Assembly: GCA_025937035.1 (NCBI GenBank)
Contig: JAICSG010000196.1
Span: 1-7,136, forward strand
Direction: 5' to 3'
Length of the DNA: 7,136 nt
Source of the DNA: Thermoanaerobaculia bacterium
Lineage (GTDB): Bacteria > Acidobacteriota > Thermoanaerobaculia > Multivoradales > UBA5704
In this document: one piece after another, positions 1 to 6,209 of the stretch
Layout of the letters: each line of letters starts with the position of its first letter
Numbering within the stretch: position 1 is the stretch's first letter
Program-made: the position numbers and the translations under genes
The notes under the pieces: generated by a model
Told to the model about the DNA's origin: nothing
Databases searched by the model: none
Seen by the model: the letters and a program-made list of their open reading frames with translations, nothing else

Positions 1-1
1 C

Positions 2-2479
2 ACCGGCAAGCTGGGACTGGAGAAGGACGATCTGCGGCGCGCCATCCCCCAGGGGGAGGCCCAGCCGCTCTCCGAGGACAAGGTGGTGCAGGGCGTCGAC
101 GCCCTCAGGAACCTGTACGACCGCAACGGCTACTTCCGCGCCCGGGTCCGCCTCTCCGTCGAGACCAACCCGGTCACCCGCCGGGCCATCGTCACCTACC
201 GGGTCCTCAGCGGCCCGCGGGCCACCGTCAGCACCATCGTCTTCGACCCCTCCACGGGCCCCTTCCAGCCGGCCCAACTGCTCAAGGAGGTCCGGACCCA
301 GCCCGGCAAGCCGTTCAGCCGGCGGGTGGCCCGCGAGGACGCCGAGCGGCTCCAGGACTGGCTGATCCGCCAGCAATATGGCGAGGCGCGGGTCGACCCG
401 CCGCGCGAGGACCGCGAGGAGCGGGCCAACACCGTCAAGCTCACCTATCCGCTCAACATCGGCCCCAAGATCGTGCTGAAGGTCCAGGGGGCGGACGAGA
501 AGAAGCTGCGCCGCGAGGGGCTCCTCCCCTTCTTCGGCGAGTCCGGGTTCGACGAGGCCCTGGTGCTCCAGGCCCAGGGCCGGATCAAGACCTGGTACCA
601 GCAGCAGGGGTATTACGACGTGCGGGTCGACACCGGAGAGCAGAATACCGACAGCCAGCTCGTGCTCACCATCAAGGTCACCCCCGGCCCGGTCTACACC
701 CTGCGGCAGATCGTCTTCCAGGGGAACGCGGAGATCCCGGACTCCAAGCTGCGCCCGCTCCTGAAGACCTCCGAGCGCAGCGTTCTGTTCCGGGGGAGCG
801 GCCGGCTGGTGCAGTCGGATCTCGACGCCGACGTCGAGAACCTCCAGCGCTATTACGCGCTCAGCGGCTATACGAAGGCGGAGGTCGGCCCCCCGCGGGT
901 GGAGCGCCAGGGGCAGGACCTGCGCCTCGTCATCCCCATCAAGGAGGGGCCGCGGGAGCGCGTGGCGGGCCTCAGCTTCCAGGGGATGACGTCGCTCGAT
1001 CCCGAGAAGCTGAGGAAGGACCTCAAGCTCCACGTGACCGGCGGCTTCCACCCCGTCCTGCTGGAGAACACGCTGGACTATATCCGCGGCCAGTACGCCG
1101 CCAAGGGGTACACCCGCGCCCAGGTCTCCGCCCGCGAGGACTGGAATCCGGACCACACCCTGGTGGACCTCACCATCGAGGTGCTGGAGGGGCCGCGCCA
1201 GGTGGCGGACCGCATCCTCGTGCGCGGCAACCAGCGCACCCGGGGGGACGTGATCCGCAGGACCCTCGACCTCCGCCATGGCGATCCGGTCAGCCAGGCC
1301 CGGCTCTTCGAGGCCGAGCGCAGCCTCTACCAGCTCGGCATCTTCTCCCGGGTGGACGTGGAGTTCGTCCCCTCCGGCCTCGAGGAGACCGAGCGCGACG
1401 TGCTGATCCGCGTCGAGGAGGGGAAGCCGCGCAGCGTCCTCTACGGCTTCGGCTGGGACTCCGAGACCCGTTTCCGGGGCTCGCTCTCCTTCACCGACAA
1501 TAACGTGGGAGGGCTGGCCTACAGCCTGCGGACCGACCTGCGCTGGAGCCAGCGCGACAAGCGCCTCCACCTCACCTTCAACCAGCCCTACCTGGGCGAG
1601 CATCCGGTCTCTCTCACCTCGAACCTCTACTATGAGGAGGAGGCGCCGAGCGACCGGCCCTATGAGGTGACCCGCTACGGGGCCCGGATCGAGGCCGTGC
1701 GGGTCTACGGCAACCACCGCTACAGCCTCGGCTTCGACTACCGGATCGTCGAGCCGAGCGTCGATCCCGGCATCGCCTCCAACCAGATCGAGCGGCTCGA
1801 CCAGCCCTACTACGTCACCAGCTTCGTGCCGAGCTTCTTCCTCGACCGCCGCGACGACCCGATCTCGCCCACCCGCGGCTGGAGCTCGCTGGCGCAGGTC
1901 CAGTACGCCTTCCCGGTGCCGGCGTTCAGCACCGACACCGAGTACCTCAAGGTCTTCCTCCAGCAGACCCAGTACGTCAACCTGGGCCGGCCCGGGGTGC
2001 TGGCGGGGAGCGTCCGCGTGGGCACCATCCAGCCCTACAAGGCGATCCCCTCCTCGGGCGGCATCGCGCTCGACTTCCCCAGCCGCAACGTGCCGATCGC
2101 CGAGCGCTTCTTCGCCGGCGGGGACGCCACCCACCGGGCCTACGGGCGGGACGAGCTCGGCATCCGCGGCCAGACCCTCTTCCTCAACCCGAAAGGCGGC
2201 GGCTACGTCCCGGTGGGCGGGGACGGCCTGCTCCTGATCAACCTCGAATACCGTTTCCCGGTCGCCGGCCCCTTCGGCGGCACGCTCTTCTTCGACAGCG
2301 GCAACGTCTGGCCCGACTGGCGCTCCATCCGGCTGGGAGAGCTCAAGAACGGCATCGGCCTGGGAGCCCGCTACAACTCCCCCATCGGCCCCATCCGCGC
2401 CGGCATCGGTTTCAAGCTCAACCGCGAGCACGGCGAGTCGCCGTACGCGCTGTTCGTGAATATCGGGAACCCGTTCTGA
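2..2479 (+). CDS. Omp85/BamA-family outer-membrane assembly protein, 5'-truncated by window edge
   Basis: The frame is open from base 2, so the true start and the signal peptide lie outside the window; 825 residues are visible. Residues 1 to about 480 are a chain of POTRA-like modules. One is partial (1-76) and five are complete, starting near residues 77, 160, 238, 323 and 405. Several show the usual YxxxGY and VxxGN signatures, for example WYQQQGYYDV, RYYALSGY and ILVRGNQRT. A C-terminal 16-strand-type barrel follows from about 481, with alternating aromatic strands, the FFAGGDATHRAYGRDELG loop-6 motif at 703-720, LEYRFPV, FFDSGNVWP, and a final Phe that would serve as the barrel-insertion signal. 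Such proteins sit in the outer membrane and insert or translocate other proteins. It has at least six POTRAs where E. coli BamA has five and TamA three, so BamA-like is favoured over TamA, but orthology cannot be settled here. The loop motif reads RAY in place of the common RGF/RGY. No terminator separates it from the following small genes. Confidence 0.93.
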   Translation, partial: TGKLGLEKDDLRRAIPQGEAQPLSEDKVVQGVDALRNLYDRNGYFRARVRLSVETNPVTRRAIVTYRVLSGPRATVSTIVFDPSTGPFQPAQLLKEVRTQPGKPFSRRVAREDAERLQDWLIRQQYGEARVDPPREDREERANTVKLTYPLNIGPKIVLKVQGADEKKLRREGLLPFFGESGFDEALVLQAQGRIKTWYQQQGYYDVRVDTGEQNTDSQLVLTIKVTPGPVYTLRQIVFQGNAEIPDSKLRPLLKTSERSVLFRGSGRLVQSDLDADVENLQRYYALSGYTKAEVGPPRVERQGQDLRLVIPIKEGPRERVAGLSFQGMTSLDPEKLRKDLKLHVTGGFHPVLLENTLDYIRGQYAAKGYTRAQVSAREDWNPDHTLVDLTIEVLEGPRQVADRILVRGNQRTRGDVIRRTLDLRHGDPVSQARLFEAERSLYQLGIFSRVDVEFVPSGLEETERDVLIRVEEGKPRSVLYGFGWDSETRFRGSLSFTDNNVGGLAYSLRTDLRWSQRDKRLHLTFNQPYLGEHPVSLTSNLYYEEEAPSDRPYEVTRYGARIEAVRVYGNHRYSLGFDYRIVEPSVDPGIASNQIERLDQPYYVTSFVPSFFLDRRDDPISPTRGWSSLAQVQYAFPVPAFSTDTEYLKVFLQQTQYVNLGRPGVLAGSVRVGTIQPYKAIPSSGGIALDFPSRNVPIAERFFAGGDATHRAYGRDELGIRGQTLFLNPKGGGYVPVGGDGLLLINLEYRFPVAGPFGGTLFFDSGNVWPDWRSIRLGELKNGIGLGARYNSPIGPIRAGIGFKLNREHGESPYALFVNIGNPF

Positions 2480-2481
2480 TC

Positions 2482-2510
2482 TTGAAAGACGATAGAGTTC
2501 CGCGTATGAG
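2482..2510 (+). promoter_or_regulatory. candidate promoter of the three-gene small-protein module
   Basis: TTGAAA at 2482-2487 is separated by 17 nt from TATGAG at 2505-2510. The predicted transcript would begin near 2517, which excludes an ATG at 2506 as start and points to the ATG at 2542. It begins three bases after the stop of the Omp85 gene, so the module could be transcribed on its own. The -10 is a moderate match, and this is inference from consensus only. Confidence 0.4.
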
Positions 2511-2541
2511 CAAGGTCCCTAAGAACGAGCAGGATTCCGAG

Positions 2542-2673
2542 ATGCGGGACGAGCACGACTTCAGCAATGGAGTCATGGGTAAATATGCCGGCCGGTTCTC
2601 GGAAGGGAGCACGCTGATCGTCCTGGACCCAGATGTCGCGAAGACTGGTGAGAGTCCAAAAGATGGAAAGTGA
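2542..2673 (+). CDS. small antitoxin-like protein (MRDEHDFS type), 43 aa
   Basis: The product begins MRDEHDFSNGVMGKYAGRF and continues to a VLDPDVA segment. From memory this matches a recurrent family of short proteins starting MRDEYDFS.GVRGKYA...VVLDPDVA that resembles antitoxin components of type II toxin-antitoxin pairs. ATG 2542 is preferred over the in-frame ATG at 2506 because AGGA at 2531-2534 lies 7 nt upstream, because family members start at this Met, and because a candidate promoter overlaps 2506. Family members, as I recall them, continue with a short helix of the type FPDSxSVNEAL. Here that part is replaced by a polar tail (TGESPKDGK), so the protein may be shortened. Its end overlaps the next gene by 11 nt, implying coupled translation. 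GC is lower than in the flanks: 33 of 60 bases in 2521-2580 against 44 of 60 in 2041-2100. An antitoxin role is inferred, not shown. Confidence 0.6.
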   Translation: MRDEHDFSNGVMGKYAGRFSEGSTLIVLDPDVAKTGESPKDGK

Positions 2674-3037
2674 GCCTGGAATTCTCATTGTGGATCGCAG
2701 GATCGACCGGAGCGAGCTCGCCCGCCTGGTGCACCTTTTCTTTGGGGACATGGTGAAATTCGTGGTGGACCTGGATAGGCGGGTCGCTGCGGTAGGGGGC
2801 GAGCTTCACGCCGATGCCGAGCAGCTTCTCCTGGAATCAGGCAGCCGGCAGTCGGACCTGTGGGGCGCCAACTACTATCCTGGGAAAGGACGGGACGCCT
2901 GCATCGAGTACACGGCCCTCATCAACATACGTCCCGCGCAGGGGAACCGGGGCATGCTGATCCAGGATCCCGGAATCCGGGAACGGCTGCGCGAGATCAC
3001 GTTCGATCTGATCGGTGAAGGAGAGCCACTCGAATGA
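2663..3037 (+). CDS. DUF5674-like protein, 124 aa
   Basis: The sequence closely fits my memory of the DUF5674 family. It has an N-terminal strand (GILIVDRRI), a helix leading to FFGDMVKFVVDL, then GGELHADAEQLLLE (residues 45-58), DLWGANYYP (65-73) and the strongly polar IEYTALINIRPAQGNR (81-96). Invariant-looking polar residues such as H49, D51, E53, R90, N95 and R96 could form an active or binding site, but no biochemical function is known to me. ATG 2663 is chosen over ATG 2633 because GGTGAGAG lies about 10 nt upstream and the homologous region begins just after it. No signal peptide or membrane segment is present, so a cytosolic protein is expected. It overlaps both neighbours, by 11 nt upstream and by ATGA downstream, which makes the three genes one translational unit. 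Confidence 0.8.
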   Translation: MESEPGILIVDRRIDRSELARLVHLFFGDMVKFVVDLDRRVAAVGGELHADAEQLLLESGSRQSDLWGANYYPGKGRDACIEYTALINIRPAQGNRGMLIQDPGIRERLREITFDLIGEGEPLE

Positions 3038-3378
3038 GCCAGCATTCCTCCCTGTCTCCGGAACGGTGGGCGGGCTTTGGCCTGGACCAGCAGATCCTCA
3101 TGATCGGCAACGAGATGAACCGGGCCAAGCGCCTGATCGAGCTGCAGGATCTGCCGGGCCTTTCTCTCTCCTATGAGCGGGTCCTGCGTCTCCTGGACCT
3201 GACGGTGGAGGTCCAGCGGCGCTCGACCTTGAGACGGGAGCTGTTGAGATGGCGCGACCTCATCGCGGACCTCTACATCCGGCAGGAGCCCGACCCCTCG
3301 GACCATACCGCCGCGTTCCGGTCTCTGCTCCAACTCACTCCCGTTGCCGCCCAGCAGATCCCGTTCGTGCTGGCCTGA
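3034..3378 (+). CDS. small helical protein of unknown function, 114 aa, coupled to the DUF5674 gene
   Basis: It starts at the ATG inside the ATGA overlap with the DUF5674 gene, with AAGGAG at 3018-3023 placed 10 nt upstream. The protein looks all-alpha. Residues 12-32 hold a pattern W-x2-F-x4-Q-I-x2-IGNE-x2-RA; residues 47-59 read YERVLRLLDLTVE; residues 66-81 read LRRELLRWRDLIADLY. From memory this pattern (WxxFsxxxQ...IgsExxRA...ERaLeLLDLT...LRELLRxRE) recurs in small uncharacterised bacterial proteins, but I know no assigned function. The usual HEPN R-x4-6-H ribonuclease motif is not visible. There is no signal peptide or transmembrane segment. The last 30 residues are less patterned and may be disordered or lineage-specific. 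The overlap suggests that it acts together with the DUF5674 protein, possibly in a complex. Confidence 0.7.
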   Translation: MSQHSSLSPERWAGFGLDQQILMIGNEMNRAKRLIELQDLPGLSLSYERVLRLLDLTVEVQRRSTLRRELLRWRDLIADLYIRQEPDPSDHTAAFRSLLQLTPVAAQQIPFVLA

Positions 3379-3399
3379 GCATCTTTCCAGGCCCCGCGG

Positions 3400-3429
3400 T
3401 TGACCCTTCGTCCAGCTGCGGCGTACACT
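3400..3429 (+). promoter_or_regulatory. sigma70-type promoter for ribBA
   Basis: TTGACC at 3400-3405 and TACACT at 3424-3429 are separated by 18 nt. This is the best promoter match in the window and lies in the non-coding gap after the small-protein module. Transcription would begin near 3436, leaving a leader of about 84 nt. The TTG that could nominally extend the ribBA frame upstream is itself the -35 element, which supports the internal ATG at 3520 as the real start. The leader contains a run of six T at 3457-3462 but only a weak 4-bp GC stem before it, so no terminator or attenuator is claimed. Confidence 0.65.
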
Positions 3430-3519
3430 GCCGCTGGAACCGCCCGCGCGGCCAAATTTTTTCCCTCACGCCCCGGGACGGCCCAGTGCCGCTCCTGGCG
3501 AGAAAGCCTGCCGAATACC

Positions 3520-4734
3520 ATGACCGACGACACTCCCTTCGCCCCCATCGAGGAGGCGATCGAGCATTTCCGTCACGGTGAGATCGTCATCATCGTCGAC
3601 GACGAGGACCGCGAGAACGAAGGGGACCTGGCCATCGCGGCCGAGAAGGTCACCCCCGCGGCGATCAACTTCATGGCCAAGCACGGGCGGGGGCTGATCT
3701 GCCTCGCCATGACCGAGGAGCGCTGCGACGCCCTCAACCTGCCGCTGATGGTCGAGGACAACACCTCCACCTTCGGCACCGCGTTCACCGTCTCGATCGA
3801 GGCCCGCGGCAAGGTCACCACCGGCATCTCCGCCGCCGACCGCGCCGCCACCATCCTCACCGCCATCGATCCGGCGACCCGGCCGGAGGACCTGCTCCGC
3901 CCGGGGCACGTCTTCCCCCTGCGCGCCCGCAAGGGGGGCGTCCTCAAGCGCGCCGGGCAGACCGAGGCGTCGGTCGACCTCGCCACCCTGGCCGGCCTCA
4001 CCCCGGCGGGGGTGATCTGCGAGATCATGAACGACGACGGCACCATGGCCCGCGTCCCGGACCTCGTCAAGGTGGCCCGCGAGCACGGGCTGATGATGAT
4101 CACCGTCTCCGACCTCATCAGCTACCGCCTGCGCCACGAGACCCTGGTGCGCAAGGTCGCCTCGCCCAACCTGCCCACGGTCTACGGCGACTTCCGCATC
4201 CACGCCTACCGCTCGGACGTGACCGGCGACGAGAACGTGGCCCTGGTCATGGGGGACCTCGCCCCCGAGGAGCCGACCCTGGTGCGCGTCCACAGCCAGT
4301 GCCTCACCGGCGACATCTTCGGCTCCTGCCGCTGCGACTGCGGCCCGCAGCTCGAGCAGGCCCTGGAGCGCATCGCCGCCGAGGGCAAGGGGGTGCTCCT
4401 CTACCTCCTCCAGGAGGGCCGCGGCATCGGCCTGATGAACAAGCTGCGCGCCTACGAGCTCCAGGAGCAGGGGCACGACACCGTGGAGGCCAACGAGCGG
4501 CTCGGCTTCCGCCCCGACCAGCGCGACTACGGCATCGGCGCCCAGATCCTCCGCGACCTCGGCGTGCGCCAGATGCGGCTGATGACGAACAATCCCAGCA
4601 AGTACATCGCCCTCAACGGCTACGGGCTGGAGATCGTCGAGCGCGTCCCTCTGGAGGTGCCGCCCACCGATTCCAGCCGCGCCTACCTGCGGACCAAGCG
4701 CGAGAAGCTCGGGCACCTCCTGAAGCTCGTCTGA
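3520..4734 (+). CDS. ribBA: bifunctional 3,4-dihydroxy-2-butanone-4-phosphate synthase / GTP cyclohydrolase II
   Basis: The 404-residue product is the usual size for RibBA. The N-terminal RibB domain (about 1-203) converts ribulose 5-phosphate to dihydroxybutanone phosphate plus formate. It shows [10 protein letters not shown] (27-36), [19 protein letters not shown] and [15 protein letters not shown]. The C-terminal RibA domain (about 205-404) opens GTP to the diaminopyrimidinone precursor. It shows HSQCLTGD with the zinc ligands C261, C272 and C274 (spacing as E. coli C54, C65, C67), QEGRGIGL (298-305) and TNNPSK. Both activities start riboflavin synthesis in the cytosol. One oddity is that the RibB motif normally reading GHTEA is GQTEA, so Q147 takes the place of the E. 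coli metal ligand H153; the other ligand, E32 (E. coli E38), is kept. ATG 3520 is preferred because the promoter lies upstream. The Shine-Dalgarno sequence is weak (GAGAAAG near 3500). No other rib gene is adjacent. Confidence 0.96.
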   Translation: MTDDTPFAPIEEAIEHFRHGEIVIIVDDEDRENEGDLAIAAEKVTPAAINFMAKHGRGLICLAMTEERCDALNLPLMVEDNTSTFGTAFTVSIEARGKVTTGISAADRAATILTAIDPATRPEDLLRPGHVFPLRARKGGVLKRAGQTEASVDLATLAGLTPAGVICEIMNDDGTMARVPDLVKVAREHGLMMITVSDLISYRLRHETLVRKVASPNLPTVYGDFRIHAYRSDVTGDENVALVMGDLAPEEPTLVRVHSQCLTGDIFGSCRCDCGPQLEQALERIAAEGKGVLLYLLQEGRGIGLMNKLRAYELQEQGHDTVEANERLGFRPDQRDYGIGAQILRDLGVRQMRLMTNNPSKYIALNGYGLEIVERVPLEVPPTDSSRAYLRTKREKLGHLLKLV

Positions 4735-4752
4735 GGATGTCTCGAACCCGAC

Positions 4753-4853
4753 CCCCACTGTAGAGACGCCCCGCGGGGCGTCTCCAGGGCTTTGGCAGAG
4801 GGATCATCCCCCTCCAACCCAGAGACGCCCCACGGGGCGTCTCTACAGTGGGG
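4753..4853. repeat. 101-nt cloverleaf-forming palindromic intergenic element
   Basis: The ends are perfect 20-nt inverted repeats (4753-4772 against 4834-4853). Each arm also contains its own palindrome of the form GAGACGCCCC-NN-GGGGCGTCTC: 4763-4784 is fully self-complementary, and 4822-4843 differs only in its centre. Between them, 4792-4817 forms a third imperfect hairpin with a TTGG/CCAA base and a GGGA...TCCC upper stem. The whole can therefore fold as a 10-bp base stem (CCCCACTGTA with TACAGTGGGG) carrying three arms, or as one long hairpin. From memory, GTAGAGACG...CGTCTCTAC palindromes are common dispersed intergenic repeats in several phyla. It carries no transposase, and no clear target-site duplication is seen. 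It may also act as an RNA stem that limits readthrough between ribBA and the glycosyltransferase, but no T tract follows. Confidence 0.9.
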
Positions 4854-4921
4854 AAACCTCGGCGAGCATGCTTCTACCGCCCTGGAGTCGCTTCCGCCCT
4901 TCCCGCGCGCGCGGAAAGCCG

Positions 4922-4927
4922 TAAAAT
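4922..4927 (+). promoter_or_regulatory. candidate -10 element upstream of the glycosyltransferase
   Basis: TAAAAT at 4922-4927 stands out in a GC-rich gap and would start transcription near 4934, 15 nt before the ATG. The matching -35 is poor (TTCCCG at 4900-4905, 16-nt spacer). A TTCCGC/GCGGAA inverted repeat (4892-4897 and 4911-4916) brackets the spacer and could be an operator, but it may be chance in GC-rich DNA. Confidence 0.4.
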
Positions 4928-4948
4928 GAGCCGCGCACAGGAATACGG

Positions 4949-6199
4949 ATGAAGATCCTCCTCGTCACCTCCCGCTATCCCTGGCCCCCCCGCCGCGGGG
5001 ACCAGATGCGGGCGGTCCAGGTGCTGGACTTCCTGGCGGACGAGCACGAGGTGACCCTCCTGGCCCCGGCGCCGGGCAAGGACCAGCCGCCGCCCCCCGC
5101 CAACGCGCGCTACCGCGTCGAGCTCTACCGCCCGGGGGGTACGGCGATCTTCTCGGGGCTCGCGCGGGCGGTGGTCAAGCGCCTGCCCCTCCAGACCGGC
5201 CTCTTCTACCAGCCGGACCTCGGCCGGAAGCTCCGGGAGCTGGCGCCGCAACACGACCTCGGCATCCTGCAGCTCGTCCGTCTGGCCATTCACGTCGAGG
5301 ATTTCGGGGATACCCCGTTCGTGGTCGATCTGATCGACAGCCTCTCGCTCAACTTCTCCCTGCGGGCGGCCGTGGACCGCTGGTGGCTGGCGCCGCTGCT
5401 CAAGGTCGAGGCGCGGCTGCTGGCGACCGCCGAGCGGCGGCTGGCCGAGCAGTCGGTGCGCATGCTCGTGGTCTGCGAGCGGGACCGCCAGGCCCTCGCC
5501 AACCGCCTGCCGCCGGACCTCGCGGCCAAGGTCTCGGTGGTGCGCCTCTCCGTGCGCGAGCGCACCGTCGATCCGCCGCTCGACGAGGAGAAGCTCTGGC
5601 GCGAGGGGGACAAGGGGCCCGTCCTGGTGATGACCGGCAACCTCGGCTACTTCGTCAACGCCGACGCGGTCACCTGGTGGCTGCGCGGCGTCTGGCCGCA
5701 GCTCCGCAACGTCCGGCCGGACATCCGTCTGGTGATCGCGGGCGACCGCCCCTCGCCGGCCCTCCGCAGCCGGATCGAGCAGGCCGGGGCGCGGCTGATC
5801 GAGTCGCCGCGCGACCTGCGTTCGGTGCTCGCCCAGGCCACCCTCTCGATCGCCCCGATGCGCTGCGGCTCGGGCGTGCCCATCAAGGTGCTGGAGGCCT
5901 GGGCGGTGGGAGTGCCCGTGCTCGCCTCCTCCTGGGCCGTGGCCGGCACCTCCGGCCGCCAGGGCGAGGACTTCCTCCTCGTCGGCCAGCACCCCGTCGA
6001 ATGGGTGACCGCCGTCACCGATCTCCTGGGCAACCCCTCCGCCCGCCGCTGGCTGGTCGAGAACGGCCGCCGCCGCCTGTCCGCCGACTACTCGCGGGAG
6101 ACCGTGCGGCGGCAGCTCCTCGACGTGATCCGCGCCGCCACGCCCGCCCCGGTGGCCTCTGAGGTCCCCGTGCCGGACGGCGCGGCGCGGCCGGCATAG
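4949..6199 (+). CDS. GT-B glycosyltransferase, GT4-like (group 1)
   Basis: The product has 416 residues and two Rossmann-like halves. The N-terminal acceptor half begins MKILLVTSRYPWPPRRGDQMRA, a typical GT4 opening with the glycine-bearing loop after strand 1, and contains VVDLIDSLSLNFSLRA near 125. The C-terminal donor half starts near 225 with VLVMTGNLGYFVNADAV and has LVIAGDRPSP, then CGSGVPIKVLEAWAVGVPVLAS near 306-327. The second Glu of the GT4 EX7E motif is present (E316), but the first position is S308, as I recall for the sugar transferases associated with exosortase/PEP-CTERM (EpsH-type) loci. It would transfer a sugar from a nucleotide donor to a lipid or glycan acceptor at the inner face of the inner membrane; donor and acceptor cannot be told. 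ATG 4949 has AGGAA at 4939-4943, 5 nt upstream. No partner glycan genes are in view. Confidence 0.9.
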   Translation: MKILLVTSRYPWPPRRGDQMRAVQVLDFLADEHEVTLLAPAPGKDQPPPPANARYRVELYRPGGTAIFSGLARAVVKRLPLQTGLFYQPDLGRKLRELAPQHDLGILQLVRLAIHVEDFGDTPFVVDLIDSLSLNFSLRAAVDRWWLAPLLKVEARLLATAERRLAEQSVRMLVVCERDRQALANRLPPDLAAKVSVVRLSVRERTVDPPLDEEKLWREGDKGPVLVMTGNLGYFVNADAVTWWLRGVWPQLRNVRPDIRLVIAGDRPSPALRSRIEQAGARLIESPRDLRSVLAQATLSIAPMRCGSGVPIKVLEAWAVGVPVLASSWAVAGTSGRQGEDFLLVGQHPVEWVTAVTDLLGNPSARRWLVENGRRRLSADYSRETVRRQLLDVIRAATPAPVASEVPVPDGAARPA

Positions 6200-6209
6200 C
6201 TCTCACGCC

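Noticed and set aside
2968..2982. 15-nt perfect palindrome TCCCGGA-A-TCCGGGA
   Set aside because: It lies inside the DUF5674-like coding region and encodes ordinary residues (DPGIRE); there is no second copy to suggest an operator.
3443..3462. Possible terminator or attenuator (GC palindrome followed by six T)
   Set aside because: The best stem is four base pairs and is separated from the T run by five bases, too weak to call.
3430..3519. Possible FMN riboswitch in the ribBA leader
   Set aside because: The leader is only about 84 nt and lacks the multi-helix conserved RFN element; no recognisable core sequences were found.
3466..4758. Long open frame on the minus strand opposite ribBA
   Set aside because: It is a GC-driven shadow of the ribBA codons with low-complexity Ala/Gly/Val/Asp-rich translation and no family resemblance.
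4874..5992. Long minus-strand open frame opposite the glycosyltransferase
   Set aside because: Its composition is His/Arg/Gly-rich and it is the antisense of a clearly coding GT-B gene.
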